Shown: positions 27,527 to 36,373 of the stretch, piece by piece | Numbering within the stretch: the first letter of the stretch is position 1 | Layout: every line of letters begins with the position of its first letter | Assembly: GCA_947497455.1 (NCBI GenBank) | Contig: CANMGU010000002.1 | Location: 1,396,506 to 1,460,505 of the forward strand | Direction of reading: 5' to 3' | Length of the DNA stretch: 64,000 bases | Source of the DNA: an uncultured Sphingomonadaceae bacterium | GTDB taxonomy: Bacteria > Pseudomonadota > Alphaproteobacteria > Sphingomonadales > Sphingomonadaceae | Translations under genes and position numbers: made by a program | The notes under the pieces: model-generated | What the model was told of the DNA's origin: nothing | The model's database searches: none | Seen by the model: only the letters and a program-made list of their open reading frames with translations

Positions 27527-27546
27527 ATGTGTAACATTATGTGTAA
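27527..27546. promoter_or_regulatory. Probable integrase arm-type sites, left end of element 2
   Basis: Two direct copies of ATGTGTAA at 27527 and 27539, spaced 12 bases. The same octamer (one exact, two degenerate) occurs at 52445-52471 inside the other end of element 2. This is the expected layout for arm sites of the element 2 integrase. Confidence 0.6.
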
Positions 27547-27607
27547 ATTCTACATTCGATTCAAGCCTGTAATCGAGCAATTTATATAGCCTAAAATCAG
27601 CGGCATC

Positions 27608-27671
27608 CCTGGGAGGGAGGCTGTATGCCGCCTGGGAGGGAGGCTGTATGCCCCTGGGAGGGAGGCTGTAT
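27608..27671 (+). repeat. Three direct copies of a 20-base repeat (iteron-like)
   Basis: CCTGGGAGGGAGGCTGTATG at 27608-27627 and 27631-27650, and a third copy lacking the last base match at 27653-27671. Spacings are 23 and 22 bases, about two helical turns. This is typical of iterons bound by a Rep protein or of direct protein-binding sites near a recombination end. The stretch is G-rich inside an otherwise AT-rich region. Confidence 0.7.
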
Positions 27672-27844
27672 AGATAAATCGCTATATCCCCTTAATGTTA
27701 GCCTTAGATTTACGGTTTTTGCGAGCAGAGCAGTTAATGATAAACAGCTAATGCATAAACACTTACGCTGGCGCGGAATGGAACATAAAAAATGTTCTTT
27801 TTACGTGTTAAGGGAAACGACTATTGTCGTTAAAGGGTAGTTGA

Positions 27845-28143
27845 GGGGTTGTTATTAAGAACAACCCCACGTGTGCTCGCTAAAGCTTTGATAGCACACG
27901 GTTTCCCCGGAATTGTTGCCGCCTCTCGCGAGGCGACCAAACGTCCGCCGACCTATTAAGACATAATCACAAAGATTATGACTGAATTGCGCTAGGGGTG
28001 GCGCACCGGCGACGGCCATTTGGTCGCCTCACTCGATCTACCTATCCACAAATGCGGCACCTGCGGTTTGCATTTCGTGGGGTAGATACGGTGGGCAACA
28101 ATTCCGGGGGGAGTTTGTTGCATCAGCGGCTAGCCGCCGCTGA
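27845..28143. other. Hairpin-dense noncoding block (candidate origin, oriT or structured RNA)
   Basis: No supported gene. Inverted repeats visible by eye: GGGGTTGTT/AACAACCCC (27845-27868); CGTGTGCT/AGCACACG (27870-27900); a 16-base perfect outer pair CCCCGGAATTGTTGCC at 27905-27920 with its complement at 28094-28109; inside it a 12-base perfect pair GAGGCGACCAAA (27930-27941) with 28019-28030; a local alternative GCCTC/GAGGC (27921-27934); CATAATC/GATTATG (27962-27980); a long bulged hairpin 28036-28087; and TCAGCGG/CCGCTGA (28123-28143). The nesting is far beyond a simple terminator. It lies between the element end and the primase gene, where an origin or oriT could sit. Confidence 0.65.
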
Positions 28144-28150
28144 GCAAAGG

Positions 28151-28181
28151 AAAAAGCCCTGCTATGCAGACAGGGCTTTTT
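28151..28181. terminator. Bidirectional intrinsic terminator
   Basis: AAAAAGCCCTG pairs perfectly with CAGGGCTTTTT around a 9-base loop, with A- and T-tracts on either side. It ends the primase transcript (stop at 28187 on the minus strand) and any transcript coming from the left. Confidence 0.9.
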
Positions 28182-28186
28182 AAGAT

Positions 28187-29230
28187 TTACCGCACAAGGC
28201 GGTGCACGATGGAATCCTCCATCGTGTCGGGCTTTACCCCTTCGGGTAAAGTCACGGTTTTTACATAAACGGCTTGAGCAAGAGCAGCGACGGCAGCCGG
28301 CGTGGCTTCATCGCCGGCCTTATCTCCGTCCAGGATCAAGATTGCATGGCGAACACCAGCGCCGACCAAAAGTTGCACTTGGGCTTTAGAAATACTTGTT
28401 CCCATGAGAGCAACGGTTGGCACGCCAGCAGCGTGCAGCCGGAGCGTTGACCAATATCCCTCGACGATGACGATGTAAGTCATCCCCATTGCGATCGCGC
28501 GATGCAGATTGAAGAGTTCCAACGACTTGTTGAACCCCTTCGGCAGTTTGTACTTTATCTGGTCATCCGGGATATCATCATCTGCCCACCGTCCGGAGTA
28601 GGCAACGAGTTCGCCGGCCGCATTATGAATTGGCACTGCAATGCGATTTTTCATAATGCCGGTACGACAATGGCCGATCCCAAATTCGGCGGCGAGTTCC
28701 GACGACACCTTACGCGAAGCCAGAAATTCATGTTCACGATCTAGGGTCAGAGAAATATCGAGTACCGGATTGGTGGTCGGCATTTTTTCATCGTCTGAGG
28801 CGTCCGAGACGCCGTTTTTTGACGATTTAACGGGCTTTGACGACTTCCGGGCCGGCTTTGCCGCTTTGGCCCTTTTGCGGCCAGTTTTGGGCTTGCTGTT
28901 TTCGTGGCAGTTTTTCCGGTAATCATCGACCGACGCGCCGATTATCTCCAAGGCTTTTTGCGCTGCTTTGAACGTGCCTTTCTCACCAACGTCTTCCATC
29001 CCGGCGATGAAATCAAGCACGTTGCCTTCAGCCGTACAGCCGAAGCAATTGAAAATCCCTTTTTCAATATTGATCGAGCAGGATGGTGACGCGTCATCGT
29101 GAAAGGGACAGTTGATTTTCACTTGCTTATCGCCTGGTCGTTCCGGGCGAAGTTGATAGTAATCAAGCACTGCCTGAAAACCAGTATCGTTACGGATTGC
29201 CGTGAAGTCTAATAATCCAGAGCGGGGCAT
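28187..29230 (-). CDS. CHC2 zinc-finger / Toprim primase
   Basis: 347 residues. The N-terminal zinc finger has CPFH (C41, H44) and CFGC (C62, C65) as in DnaG-type primases. A basic Lys/Pro linker (about 105-145) follows, then a Toprim domain with VIVEGYW and ILDGDKAGDEAT. The C-terminal helicase-binding domain of chromosomal DnaG is absent, as is usual for plasmid primases. The frame opens at 29245, but GGAGGA before the ATG at 29230 decides the start. It probably primes replication or the transferred strand of element 2. The palindromic operator at 29422 lies upstream. Confidence 0.88.
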   Translation of the reverse strand: MPRSGLLDFTAIRNDTGFQAVLDYYQLRPERPGDKQVKINCPFHDDASPSCSINIEKGIFNCFGCTAEGNVLDFIAGMEDVGEKGTFKAAQKALEIIGASVDDYRKNCHENSKPKTGRKRAKAAKPARKSSKPVKSSKNGVSDASDDEKMPTTNPVLDISLTLDREHEFLASRKVSSELAAEFGIGHCRTGIMKNRIAVPIHNAAGELVAYSGRWADDDIPDDQIKYKLPKGFNKSLELFNLHRAIAMGMTYIVIVEGYWSTLRLHAAGVPTVALMGTSISKAQVQLLVGAGVRHAILILDGDKAGDEATPAAVAALAQAVYVKTVTLPEGVKPDTMEDSIVHRLVR

Positions 29231-29421
29231 GTTTGGTTCCTCCATATGATTTGATTAACACTCTGAAGTTATTATATTTATTTTCTAGGTTCGCGGAAGT
29301 TGACGCGGTACAATATTGGTATTGTTCTGGTTCTTTCGAGCGCACCAGTTTTCTATTTCTACCCCAAAACGCAACCGGGCGATAAAACCGCCGAGCGAAA
29401 GCGAGGGTGTGGACGGTTTTA

Positions 29422-29441
29422 GGTGTTAGACGTCTAACACC
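29422..29441. promoter_or_regulatory. Perfect 20-base palindrome, operator A
   Basis: GGTGTTAGACGTCTAACACC, a perfect palindrome, in the 393-base gap between the divergent primase gene and the ATPase-like gene. A near-identical copy sits at 30873 upstream of the replication-relaxation gene. Shared operators suggest one repressor for the replication/mobilisation genes. The rest of the gap (29231-29623) has no supported gene. Confidence 0.75.
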
Positions 29442-29623
29442 CCTTTCATTAGCCAACTTGTGCTCGATAGTTCTAGGCCATCTTTCGTACCCGTGACGAT
29501 TCGTAGTCGTCTTGGTGGCTGTAGCCATTCATGCCACCCTGGCCCGGAGAGGGGAAGCCGAGCACTTGGATTACCACACATTCCTATCGCTCGGACGTTC
29601 TGGCCGGAAGATGGCCTAGAACT

Positions 29624-30859
29624 ATGTCAGATCAATCAATTCGTATTGCCAAAGAAACGTCGGTTCATGACCCGCGGTCTCATTTTTTGCACTCGGTAGA
29701 CCGACTCAATCATGTCTTGGTGGTTGGGATGCGGACGCCACTTCAACATAATCTTATGTGGAATATGATGGTGCAAGACGTTGCAGCTGGTGCTGGCCTG
29801 GCCATCATCGACACAACCGGCAAGTTTGCCGAGCCTCTGCTTGATGCAATCCCCAATCATCGAGCGCACCAAACTTTTTATATGCAGCCAGCTAATCCGT
29901 CGCGGGTGGTTGGATTCAATCCATTTCGGGGCATTCCTGAAGCCGATCGATCACGAGTTAGCCAGGATATTATGGAGCTTTTTAAAGCGATTTGGGATTT
30001 GGACTATGACCGCACGCCGTTATTGCTCGACTTGTTGCGATCGTCATCCCGATTGCTTCTGGATAGTCCAGACGGGACGTTGCTTGGTATGTACGCTTTG
30101 CTCACCAACGACGACTATCGTGGCCGTTTGTTATTGCAATGCTCCGATCCGTTGACTCGGCGATTTTGGACTGAGTTTAGCGGCTGGTCGAAAAGTGATC
30201 GGAGAGATAAGCCACAGCCGGTTTTAACCAGGTTGCGAGCCTTCTTATCTGACCCAGTTTTGCGAAATGTACTCGGCCAGGTCAAGGGCGCGCTTGATAT
30301 CGAGCGGGTGGTAGGGAAAGGGCAAATTCTGATCGCTGATCTCGATCACACCAAATTGGGAAGGGAAACTGCCCGACTTTTCGCCTGTCTATTGACCACT
30401 CGTTTTCAATCAGTTTTGGACAAGCGCAGCAGCGGTTGGCCGTTTTACGTATATATCCCAGCGGCCGACCAAGTACATGTCGCCATTACCGGGTGTATGC
30501 TTCAGGGGAGATACGGTGCAGCCGGTATTGTGGCGTCCGTCAATCAAATTGGTGGTTTATCGATGGAGCAACGGTCTGATTTATTGTCTGCCGAAACGAT
30601 CATTTCTTTCCGAGTGGCTGGCGATGATGTGTCGCATTTGATTCCACGGTATCGTTTGCCTGGAACTGAAAACGCCCTCCTTACGTTGGGTGAAGACCAG
30701 CTAGCGGTTTCGAATTATAGGCACCCACTGAAGCTCACCAAGCCGCTACCAGCTCCGTTTGGGCAACGTCAGGCAATAATGAAACGCTCCGACCGTGCGC
30801 TTGGGGTGCCACGGCAAAAGATTGAGAAAAAGATCACCAGTTTTTTGGAACGATTTTGA
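29624..30859 (+). CDS. Degenerate coupling-ATPase-like protein (no Walker motifs)
   Basis: 411 residues from the ATG at 29624; the frame is open from 29531, and the start is uncertain. The protein follows the same plan as the coupling ATPase encoded at 39770: HVLVVGMRTPLQHNLMW here against HVIGLSRQGKSYFLEH there, AIIDTTGKF against VIDPHGEL, FYVYIPAADQ against FYCYIDECGD, and SVNQIGG against LSHQRLS. In each case the catalytic residues are lost: no GKS/T in the P-loop position (35-42) and no Asp-Glu at Walker B. It is probably a non-catalytic partner or structural paralogue rather than a pseudogene, since the frame is intact. Operator palindromes lie before and after it. Confidence 0.65.
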   Translation: MSDQSIRIAKETSVHDPRSHFLHSVDRLNHVLVVGMRTPLQHNLMWNMMVQDVAAGAGLAIIDTTGKFAEPLLDAIPNHRAHQTFYMQPANPSRVVGFNPFRGIPEADRSRVSQDIMELFKAIWDLDYDRTPLLLDLLRSSSRLLLDSPDGTLLGMYALLTNDDYRGRLLLQCSDPLTRRFWTEFSGWSKSDRRDKPQPVLTRLRAFLSDPVLRNVLGQVKGALDIERVVGKGQILIADLDHTKLGRETARLFACLLTTRFQSVLDKRSSGWPFYVYIPAADQVHVAITGCMLQGRYGAAGIVASVNQIGGLSMEQRSDLLSAETIISFRVAGDDVSHLIPRYRLPGTENALLTLGEDQLAVSNYRHPLKLTKPLPAPFGQRQAIMKRSDRALGVPRQKIEKKITSFLERF

Positions 30860-30872
30860 TTTTCTGAGAAGG

Positions 30873-30891
30873 GGTGTTAGACGTCTAGCAC
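30873..30891. promoter_or_regulatory. Palindrome, operator B
   Basis: GGTGTTAGACGTCTAGCAC, identical to operator A at 29422 except for one base in the right arm. It lies 60 bases before the replication-relaxation start, in a promoter position. Confidence 0.7.
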
Positions 30892-30950
30892 TCTAAATTA
30901 GGTGTGAGAAATGAGTAATTTGCGTACGGCGAATAGGATATAATGAAGGT

Positions 30951-31877
30951 ATGCAACGCACTCTAAAAAAACCGGAACCAAAAGGAAATATCCAGCTAAC
31001 CGAACGTGACATGCTTTGGATTAGAGCCGTCCATCGGTTTCGTTTTATCACCACAGATCAGGCAGCATTGTTATCGGGATCGACAAGTCGTTCAAAATTG
31101 AATGATCGCCTTTTGCAGCTCTACGCTCATGACTTTCTCGACCGACCGGATGTGCAACAAAAAACATATGCGTATGAAAAGAAGCGACACACCGTTCACG
31201 CGCTTGGGCAAAATGGAGCTAAATGGTTAGCCGACAACGACGGAGTTCGGTTCCCGAAAGGGAAGGGGTGGCGCACCGCCAACAAACTGAAAAGTTCGGA
31301 GCGGTTGGCACATCAAGTTGGAGTGGTTGATACTGTGCTGCACTTTGAAGGAGCGGTAGCGACAGGCGATGGCTTGTTTATGTCACACCAAGATGAGCTG
31401 CTAGCCCAAACCGATTGGCCGTCCGGGTTGAAGTCCTATCGATTGCCGACCATGACAGAGCAACGTGGCGTCATGGTAGAACGCGGCACCGATCCAGATT
31501 ACACGTTCACCATCTCCCGTACCGTGGCTGGAAAGAGGCAAGATAGCCTTTGCTTTCTCGAGTGGGACAACAGCAGCGAGGACTTCATTAAGGCGAATAG
31601 ATTGGCATCATCGATCGCTCAAAAGCACCGTTGTTATGCCGATGCGTATCGACGAAAATTACATACGGAATTGTATGGCTTTAACAATTTTCGGGTGCTG
31701 TTTGTGATCAAAGGCACTCCAGAGCGGGTAACAAAAATGCGCGGCGTATGTGATCAGGTTGTGGAGCAAGCGCCCAAAGGCATTTTTTGGTATACCACAG
31801 CCGATGAGCTGGAGACCAAAGGGCCATTGGTTGATATTTGGATAACCGGCGATGGAAAACAACGGCCGTTGGTTTAG
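30951..31877 (+). CDS. Replication-relaxation family protein
   Basis: 308 residues. The N-terminal winged helix (LTERDMLWIRAVHRFRFITT, QAALLSGSTSRSKLNDRLL) and the later IDLLR-like beta region with FLEWDNSSED match the plasmid replication-relaxation family. That family is linked to plasmid mobilisation and replication as accessory or relaxase-like DNA-binding proteins. The ATG at 30951 is preceded by GAAGG at short distance. It is likely controlled by operator B and works with the primase and the ATPase-like protein. Confidence 0.78.
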   Translation: MQRTLKKPEPKGNIQLTERDMLWIRAVHRFRFITTDQAALLSGSTSRSKLNDRLLQLYAHDFLDRPDVQQKTYAYEKKRHTVHALGQNGAKWLADNDGVRFPKGKGWRTANKLKSSERLAHQVGVVDTVLHFEGAVATGDGLFMSHQDELLAQTDWPSGLKSYRLPTMTEQRGVMVERGTDPDYTFTISRTVAGKRQDSLCFLEWDNSSEDFIKANRLASSIAQKHRCYADAYRRKLHTELYGFNNFRVLFVIKGTPERVTKMRGVCDQVVEQAPKGIFWYTTADELETKGPLVDIWITGDGKQRPLV

Positions 31878-31896
31878 TTAGAAAATCAATCTGAAC

Positions 31897-32039
31897 GTCA
31901 GCTTTCGGGATATTGCGGTCACAACGCTAATGTCGGCTATGGGCGCAAAAGCGGACATTAGGAATGCGGAAGCTGCCGGTCTGCAAAGCGCCCCAACGTC
32001 GGACGTTCCGACGGATTCCGCTTTATCCCGAAAGCAGAC
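31897..32039. mobile_element. MITE-like element left of the efflux cargo
   Basis: 143 bases with imperfect 22-base terminal inverted repeats: GTCAGCTTTCGGGATATTGC on the left and the complement of GTCTGCTTTCGGGATAAAGC on the right. There are internal inverted repeats AATGTCGGCT/AGCGGACATT and no coding capacity. A related copy lies at 38361-38494, beyond the other end of the cargo. Confidence 0.65.
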
Positions 32040-32142
32040 ATTAAACCAACCTCTTATTCGCTCTGTCGATCATATGCGCTCGTCATCGGATTGCTGGAAT
32101 TGTCAAACGAAAATGAGAACTCAACTACGATGTCTAAGTTGA

Positions 32143-35100
32143 TTAAGCGCGGCGTTCTTTCCAAAATTCTCCTGATAGCTTTGCGCGAACTAGGGTTTTT
32201 AACCGAGCATAGTCATCGGGCAAAGCATACGCAGCAGGCACGACCAACAATGTTAAAAAAGTCGATGTCGCCAAGCCGCCGATAATGATGAAGCCCATGG
32301 CATTGCGCCATTCAGCGCCATCCGACTGAGCAAAAGCAACCGGCATCATGCCGAAAATTGCCGCCAAAGCCGTCATTAGCACAGGCCTGAGCCGTTCGGG
32401 AGCGGCCTTTTGCATAGCATCTGCCGCGCTCATACCATTTCTTCGATAATCATTTGCAAGGTCTACCAGAAGAATCCCGTTTTTCATCACGATGCCCATC
32501 AAGGCGATCAAGCCAATCTGGGCGAACATGCTCAATTCCTGATTGGAAAGCCAAAGCGCAATAAACGCCCCGGAAAAGGAAAGAGGGGCGGTAAGCATGA
32601 TCAGGACAGGTTGTCCAAAGCTGTCAAATTGGCTGGCAAGGACAATGTATAGGGCAATAAATGCAAGCGCGAATGCGAGCAATATAGCAGAAGTCGTGTC
32701 TGCCAATCTCCGCGCCATACCTTCCATTTTGGTCGACATTCCTTCAGGTGGGGGATGACTAGCCAAAATTTTGTCAACCTGAGCAACAGCGACACTTAAT
32801 GCTACGCCGGGCGGTGTGTTTGCCATGATTGTGATTTGCCTGGCTCGGTCTACGCGATCAATCTGAGATGGGCTGTCCGCAACCTCAATATCTGCAACTG
32901 CAGCCAAGTCTATTAAACTCCCGCTCCCTGATCGGACGGGGAGCCGGGCAACGTCATTCAAAGTTTGCCGTTTATCTTCATCGACTCGAACTCTAACATC
33001 ATAGCGCCTACCTTCTGCTTCAAATGTTCCCGCGTCTCTCCCGCCGATTAAAGTCTGCGATGCTGCAGCGACGTCCCGCGCCGTTACCCCTAAATCTGCT
33101 GCCCGATTTCGGTCTAACCTAATCTGCAATTCCGGTCTGCCGCCTTCATAAGTAGAGGCAACATCCACCAATTCCGGCGAAGCGCGCATTTTTGCCGCCA
33201 AGATGCCGGCATATTCATTAATGGTTGTAAGATCAGAACCCGAAATAATCAGCTCTATCTGAGCCGATCCCACACCGGCACCGGAAACCCACGGCACTTC
33301 TACAGCGGATATATCCTTGGCTTCTGGTAGCGTCTTTGCAAGGATCTCACGGGCTTGGTCCATGATCGCACCCTGTTTGACCGATCGACCTTGTTTAGGT
33401 GTGAGATCAACATAAAAATCGAGCAGATTGGTTTTCTGATTTGTTCCTGCTCCAGCGGTAACAAACACATATTCTACATCTTCAATTTTGCGCAATGCCT
33501 GGTCGGCAAGCAACGATGCCTCTTTAGCAGTTTCAATCCCCGTTCCCAAAGGTAGTTCAACACTTGCGAGGAACTCTGACCTATCTGTGAGTGGCATGAA
33601 CGTGGCAGGAACCATACCTGCAAAAAGACCTCCGATCAAAAGGCTTATGATTGCTCCCAAAAAAACGAGATATCGTCTTCTGATCGACCAACCTACAAGC
33701 TTTTCATAACGCTTCCGCATATTCTCGTGGAAGATCTCAATTTGTCCTAACCAGCCTGTTTTTTCTTTTTCCGATTTGAGGAAGCGCGAGGCAAGCATAG
33801 GAGACAAGGTCAGCGCAACCAGTAATGACACGCTAACCGAAAATACAATCGCTAAACCATATTGAAGAAAGAAGCGTCCTACTAATCCGTCCATAAAGGC
33901 GATGGGCACAAAAACAGCCAATGTGGCGAATGTCCCGGCAAGCACCGCCAAAGCGACGCGTTTGGTTGCTTTTGGTGCCGCCTCCATTGGATCAGCGCCT
34001 TCATCGACATCACTTTGCACAGCTTCAACAACCACGATAGCATCATCAACAAGCAATCCAATCGCAACCGTCAACGCCAATAATGTCATGAAATTAAGTG
34101 TAAAATCGAAGGCCGCAAAGGCAGCAAACGTAGCAATAACTGACGTTGGGATGGCTAACATAACAATGAACGTTGCCCGCCAGCTAAGCAGAAAAAAGAA
34201 TGTGACAATAACAACCAATATTACAGCGATCATCAAATCAAAGAGAACATCACCAATAGCCGATTCGATAAACCTTGCGGTTTCTCTCGTGACAACAATT
34301 TCAACGCCGCTCGGCAATCGATCTTTGATCTGCTCAATTTCCGCTTTAATTGCCTTGCTCATTTCTACGGTATTGCTTCCAGATTGCTTGCGAACCTCAA
34401 GCACAACTCCGGGGCGACCATTTAATTGAGCATAGCTAGTTTCATCCTCTACAGAATCTTCGACACGGCCAATATCGCGGATGCGGGTGACCTGTCCGTT
34501 GGGTCTATATTCCACCGCGAGATCGCCAAATTCCGAGGCTGTATTGGCTTCCGCCAATGTTCTGGTTCCATATTGCTTGGTGCGACCGTCAATCTCAAGG
34601 CGGCCGCCCGGCAATTCGGCATTTTCGCTTCTCAATGCCGTGATAACATTGTCCGTGCTGACATTGCTTGCACGCATCTTTGCGGGATCAAGCCAGACCC
34701 GCATTTCTCTCTCTCGCCCGCCTACAATTGAAATGGAGCCTACACCGCGAATGCGTTGCAACCTTTCTTTGACAACCTCATCGGCAAAGACTGTGAGTTC
34801 TCGAACGGGCGCATCTCCTGCTATCAGCAGCGACAATATTGGTGCCGCATCGGGATCAAGCTTTTCGACAACTGGCGCGTCAGAATCTTCTGGTAGATTA
34901 CTCAATATGCTGGCCACCCGATCCCGCACATCTTGAGCTTTCACGTCGGCATCTTCCGATAACTCAAACTCTAAAACGACCTGGCTGACGCCTTCCGCGC
35001 TGACTGAACGCATTTGCCGAATTCCAGAAACGCTATTGACCTCTTCCTCGATAATGTCGGTTATTTCAGTTTCAACCGTATCTGGAGAAGCACCGGGCAA

Positions 35101-35250
35101 AGTCGTGGTCACCGAAACATAAGGAAATTCGATTTTGGGGAACAGATCAACACCTAATCTCCCAAAACTCAACAGGCCCAGAACGACAAGCGAAGCAATT
35201 ACCATTGTCGCGAAAACTGGACGCCGGATCGAGACATCGGAAATCCACAT
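32143..35250 (-). CDS. RND efflux pump inner-membrane transporter (HAE1 family)
   Basis: 1035 residues, full length for AcrB/MexF-type pumps. The usual pattern is visible: N-terminal helix (IRRPVFATMVIASLVVLG), first porter region, six helices with the proton-relay pair in LTVAIGLLVDDAIVVVE, second porter region, and six more helices. It exports hydrophobic drugs or solvents from the inner membrane or periplasm using the proton gradient. It is the last gene of a four-gene operon (hydrolase, thioesterase, adaptor, pump), 4 bases after the adaptor gene. No outer-membrane channel gene is present, so a chromosomal TolC-type protein must serve. Confidence 0.93.
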   Translation of the reverse strand: MWISDVSIRRPVFATMVIASLVVLGLLSFGRLGVDLFPKIEFPYVSVTTTLPGASPDTVETEITDIIEEEVNSVSGIRQMRSVSAEGVSQVVLEFELSEDADVKAQDVRDRVASILSNLPEDSDAPVVEKLDPDAAPILSLLIAGDAPVRELTVFADEVVKERLQRIRGVGSISIVGGREREMRVWLDPAKMRASNVSTDNVITALRSENAELPGGRLEIDGRTKQYGTRTLAEANTASEFGDLAVEYRPNGQVTRIRDIGRVEDSVEDETSYAQLNGRPGVVLEVRKQSGSNTVEMSKAIKAEIEQIKDRLPSGVEIVVTRETARFIESAIGDVLFDLMIAVILVVIVTFFFLLSWRATFIVMLAIPTSVIATFAAFAAFDFTLNFMTLLALTVAIGLLVDDAIVVVEAVQSDVDEGADPMEAAPKATKRVALAVLAGTFATLAVFVPIAFMDGLVGRFFLQYGLAIVFSVSVSLLVALTLSPMLASRFLKSEKEKTGWLGQIEIFHENMRKRYEKLVGWSIRRRYLVFLGAIISLLIGGLFAGMVPATFMPLTDRSEFLASVELPLGTGIETAKEASLLADQALRKIEDVEYVFVTAGAGTNQKTNLLDFYVDLTPKQGRSVKQGAIMDQAREILAKTLPEAKDISAVEVPWVSGAGVGSAQIELIISGSDLTTINEYAGILAAKMRASPELVDVASTYEGGRPELQIRLDRNRAADLGVTARDVAAASQTLIGGRDAGTFEAEGRRYDVRVRVDEDKRQTLNDVARLPVRSGSGSLIDLAAVADIEVADSPSQIDRVDRARQITIMANTPPGVALSVAVAQVDKILASHPPPEGMSTKMEGMARRLADTTSAILLAFALAFIALYIVLASQFDSFGQPVLIMLTAPLSFSGAFIALWLSNQELSMFAQIGLIALMGIVMKNGILLVDLANDYRRNGMSAADAMQKAAPERLRPVLMTALAAIFGMMPVAFAQSDGAEWRNAMGFIIIGGLATSTFLTLLVVPAAYALPDDYARLKTLVRAKLSGEFWKERRA

Positions 35251-35254
35251 CAGC

Positions 35255-36373
35255 TTAGCTTGCAGACTTTCTTTGCTTGCGCTCTACTTTTTGTCCGTCC
35301 CGCAAAGTAGATGGTGGGTTTTTGATAATTTTGTCGCCGCTCTGGACGCCCTGGGTGATCTTTACCCGTTCAAAATCTATGCTTTCGATCCCTATATCCC
35401 GTCGACGTGCAATGCCTTTCTCAAACAAGAATATATATGCAGCAGCGCTGTCGCCTTTAACTGTTGATCTAGGCAGAATAATCACGTTTTCTGGAGGCGT
35501 TTCGATTAGTGCGCGCGCTCCAAGTCCGCTACTGATCCGATAGTCAGGATTTCTTATTGGCAACCGCAATTCGACTGTCCGGGATTCTGGATTAACTCGA
35601 TCATTTATGATGAAAACATAGCTTTCGAAAGGCTCATCAAAGCCATCAATGTAAACCTTTGCACTTTGATTGAGCTTAAGATCATCAACGCGGGCCTGCG
35701 GAGCACTGACGATTGCCGCAACTATTCCCAACTCCTGTAATTGCAATGCTGAGGATTGTTCGCCCATTGAAAAACGGTTGTTGAGATAGGACCCCTCGTC
35801 GACCATTCTAGCAGTCACAACGCCGTTATATGGGGCACGTGCAATAGTGTCGCGAAGGGCTTGTTTAGCGGTGGCCAGTACGGATTGTGATTGAGATACT
35901 TGTGCTCTGGCGACGGCTAAGTCCGTTTCGACCTGTTCGACTTGCGCTTTTGACACGAAGCCTCTCGGGGCAAGCGCAATTACGCGGTCATATTGGCGCT
36001 GGGCCTGTATAGCCTGTGCTTCCGTTAAACGCAGCGCTGCGGATGCTTCTGCAACACGTCTTTTATAATCTGCTTGCCTGATCTGAAAAAGCGCTTGTCC
36101 CTTCTTAACTCTATCCCCAACCGTCACAAACATGGTCTCAAGTGGCCCCTCGACGAGAGCGCCAATTGCGCTGCTTTGCTTGGCCGCAATCGTGCCAAAA
36201 ACCTCAACGGGATCGGCTAAAGGTTCGGATTTCGCTGTCAGAATGTCGACTTCGAGTACAGCATTTTGCTGGATGGCATCATTGCTTGCATCGCCGCTAT
36301 CGTCATTCGAGCAGCCGGATAGGAAGGTTGTTATAGCTAAAGAAAACAGCAATATGATATTTTTGATAATCAT
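35255..36373 (-). CDS. RND efflux periplasmic adaptor (membrane fusion protein)
   Basis: 372 residues. Lipoprotein signal with lipobox LSGC near residue 21. Then the two halves of the biotinyl-lipoyl-like domain (VEGPLETMFVTVGDRVKKGQ and RAPYNGVVTARMVDEGSYL) separated by a coiled-coil hairpin, followed by beta-barrel and membrane-proximal domains. It links the pump to an outer-membrane channel. It is encoded directly upstream of the pump gene and starts right after the thioesterase stop. Confidence 0.93.
   Translation of the reverse strand: MIIKNIILLFSLAITTFLSGCSNDDSGDASNDAIQQNAVLEVDILTAKSEPLADPVEVFGTIAAKQSSAIGALVEGPLETMFVTVGDRVKKGQALFQIRQADYKRRVAEASAALRLTEAQAIQAQRQYDRVIALAPRGFVSKAQVEQVETDLAVARAQVSQSQSVLATAKQALRDTIARAPYNGVVTARMVDEGSYLNNRFSMGEQSSALQLQELGIVAAIVSAPQARVDDLKLNQSAKVYIDGFDEPFESYVFIINDRVNPESRTVELRLPIRNPDYRISSGLGARALIETPPENVIILPRSTVKGDSAAAYIFLFEKGIARRRDIGIESIDFERVKITQGVQSGDKIIKNPPSTLRDGQKVERKQRKSAS

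Noticed and set aside
27608..27671. CRISPR array
   Set aside because: Three 20-base copies with only 2-3 bases between them leave no spacers, and no cas genes are present.
27625..27840. 71-codon open frame across the 20-base direct repeats
   Set aside because: Starts inside the repeats, has no ribosome-binding site and no recognisable composition; the region is better explained as noncoding.
29190..29528. 112-codon minus-strand frame upstream of the primase
   Set aside because: Overlaps the primase start, contains the perfect palindromic operator and lacks a ribosome-binding site.
29624..30859. Pseudogene of the coupling ATPase
   Set aside because: The motifs are lost by substitution, but the frame is intact over more than 400 codons and sits between operators, so an active non-catalytic role is more likely.
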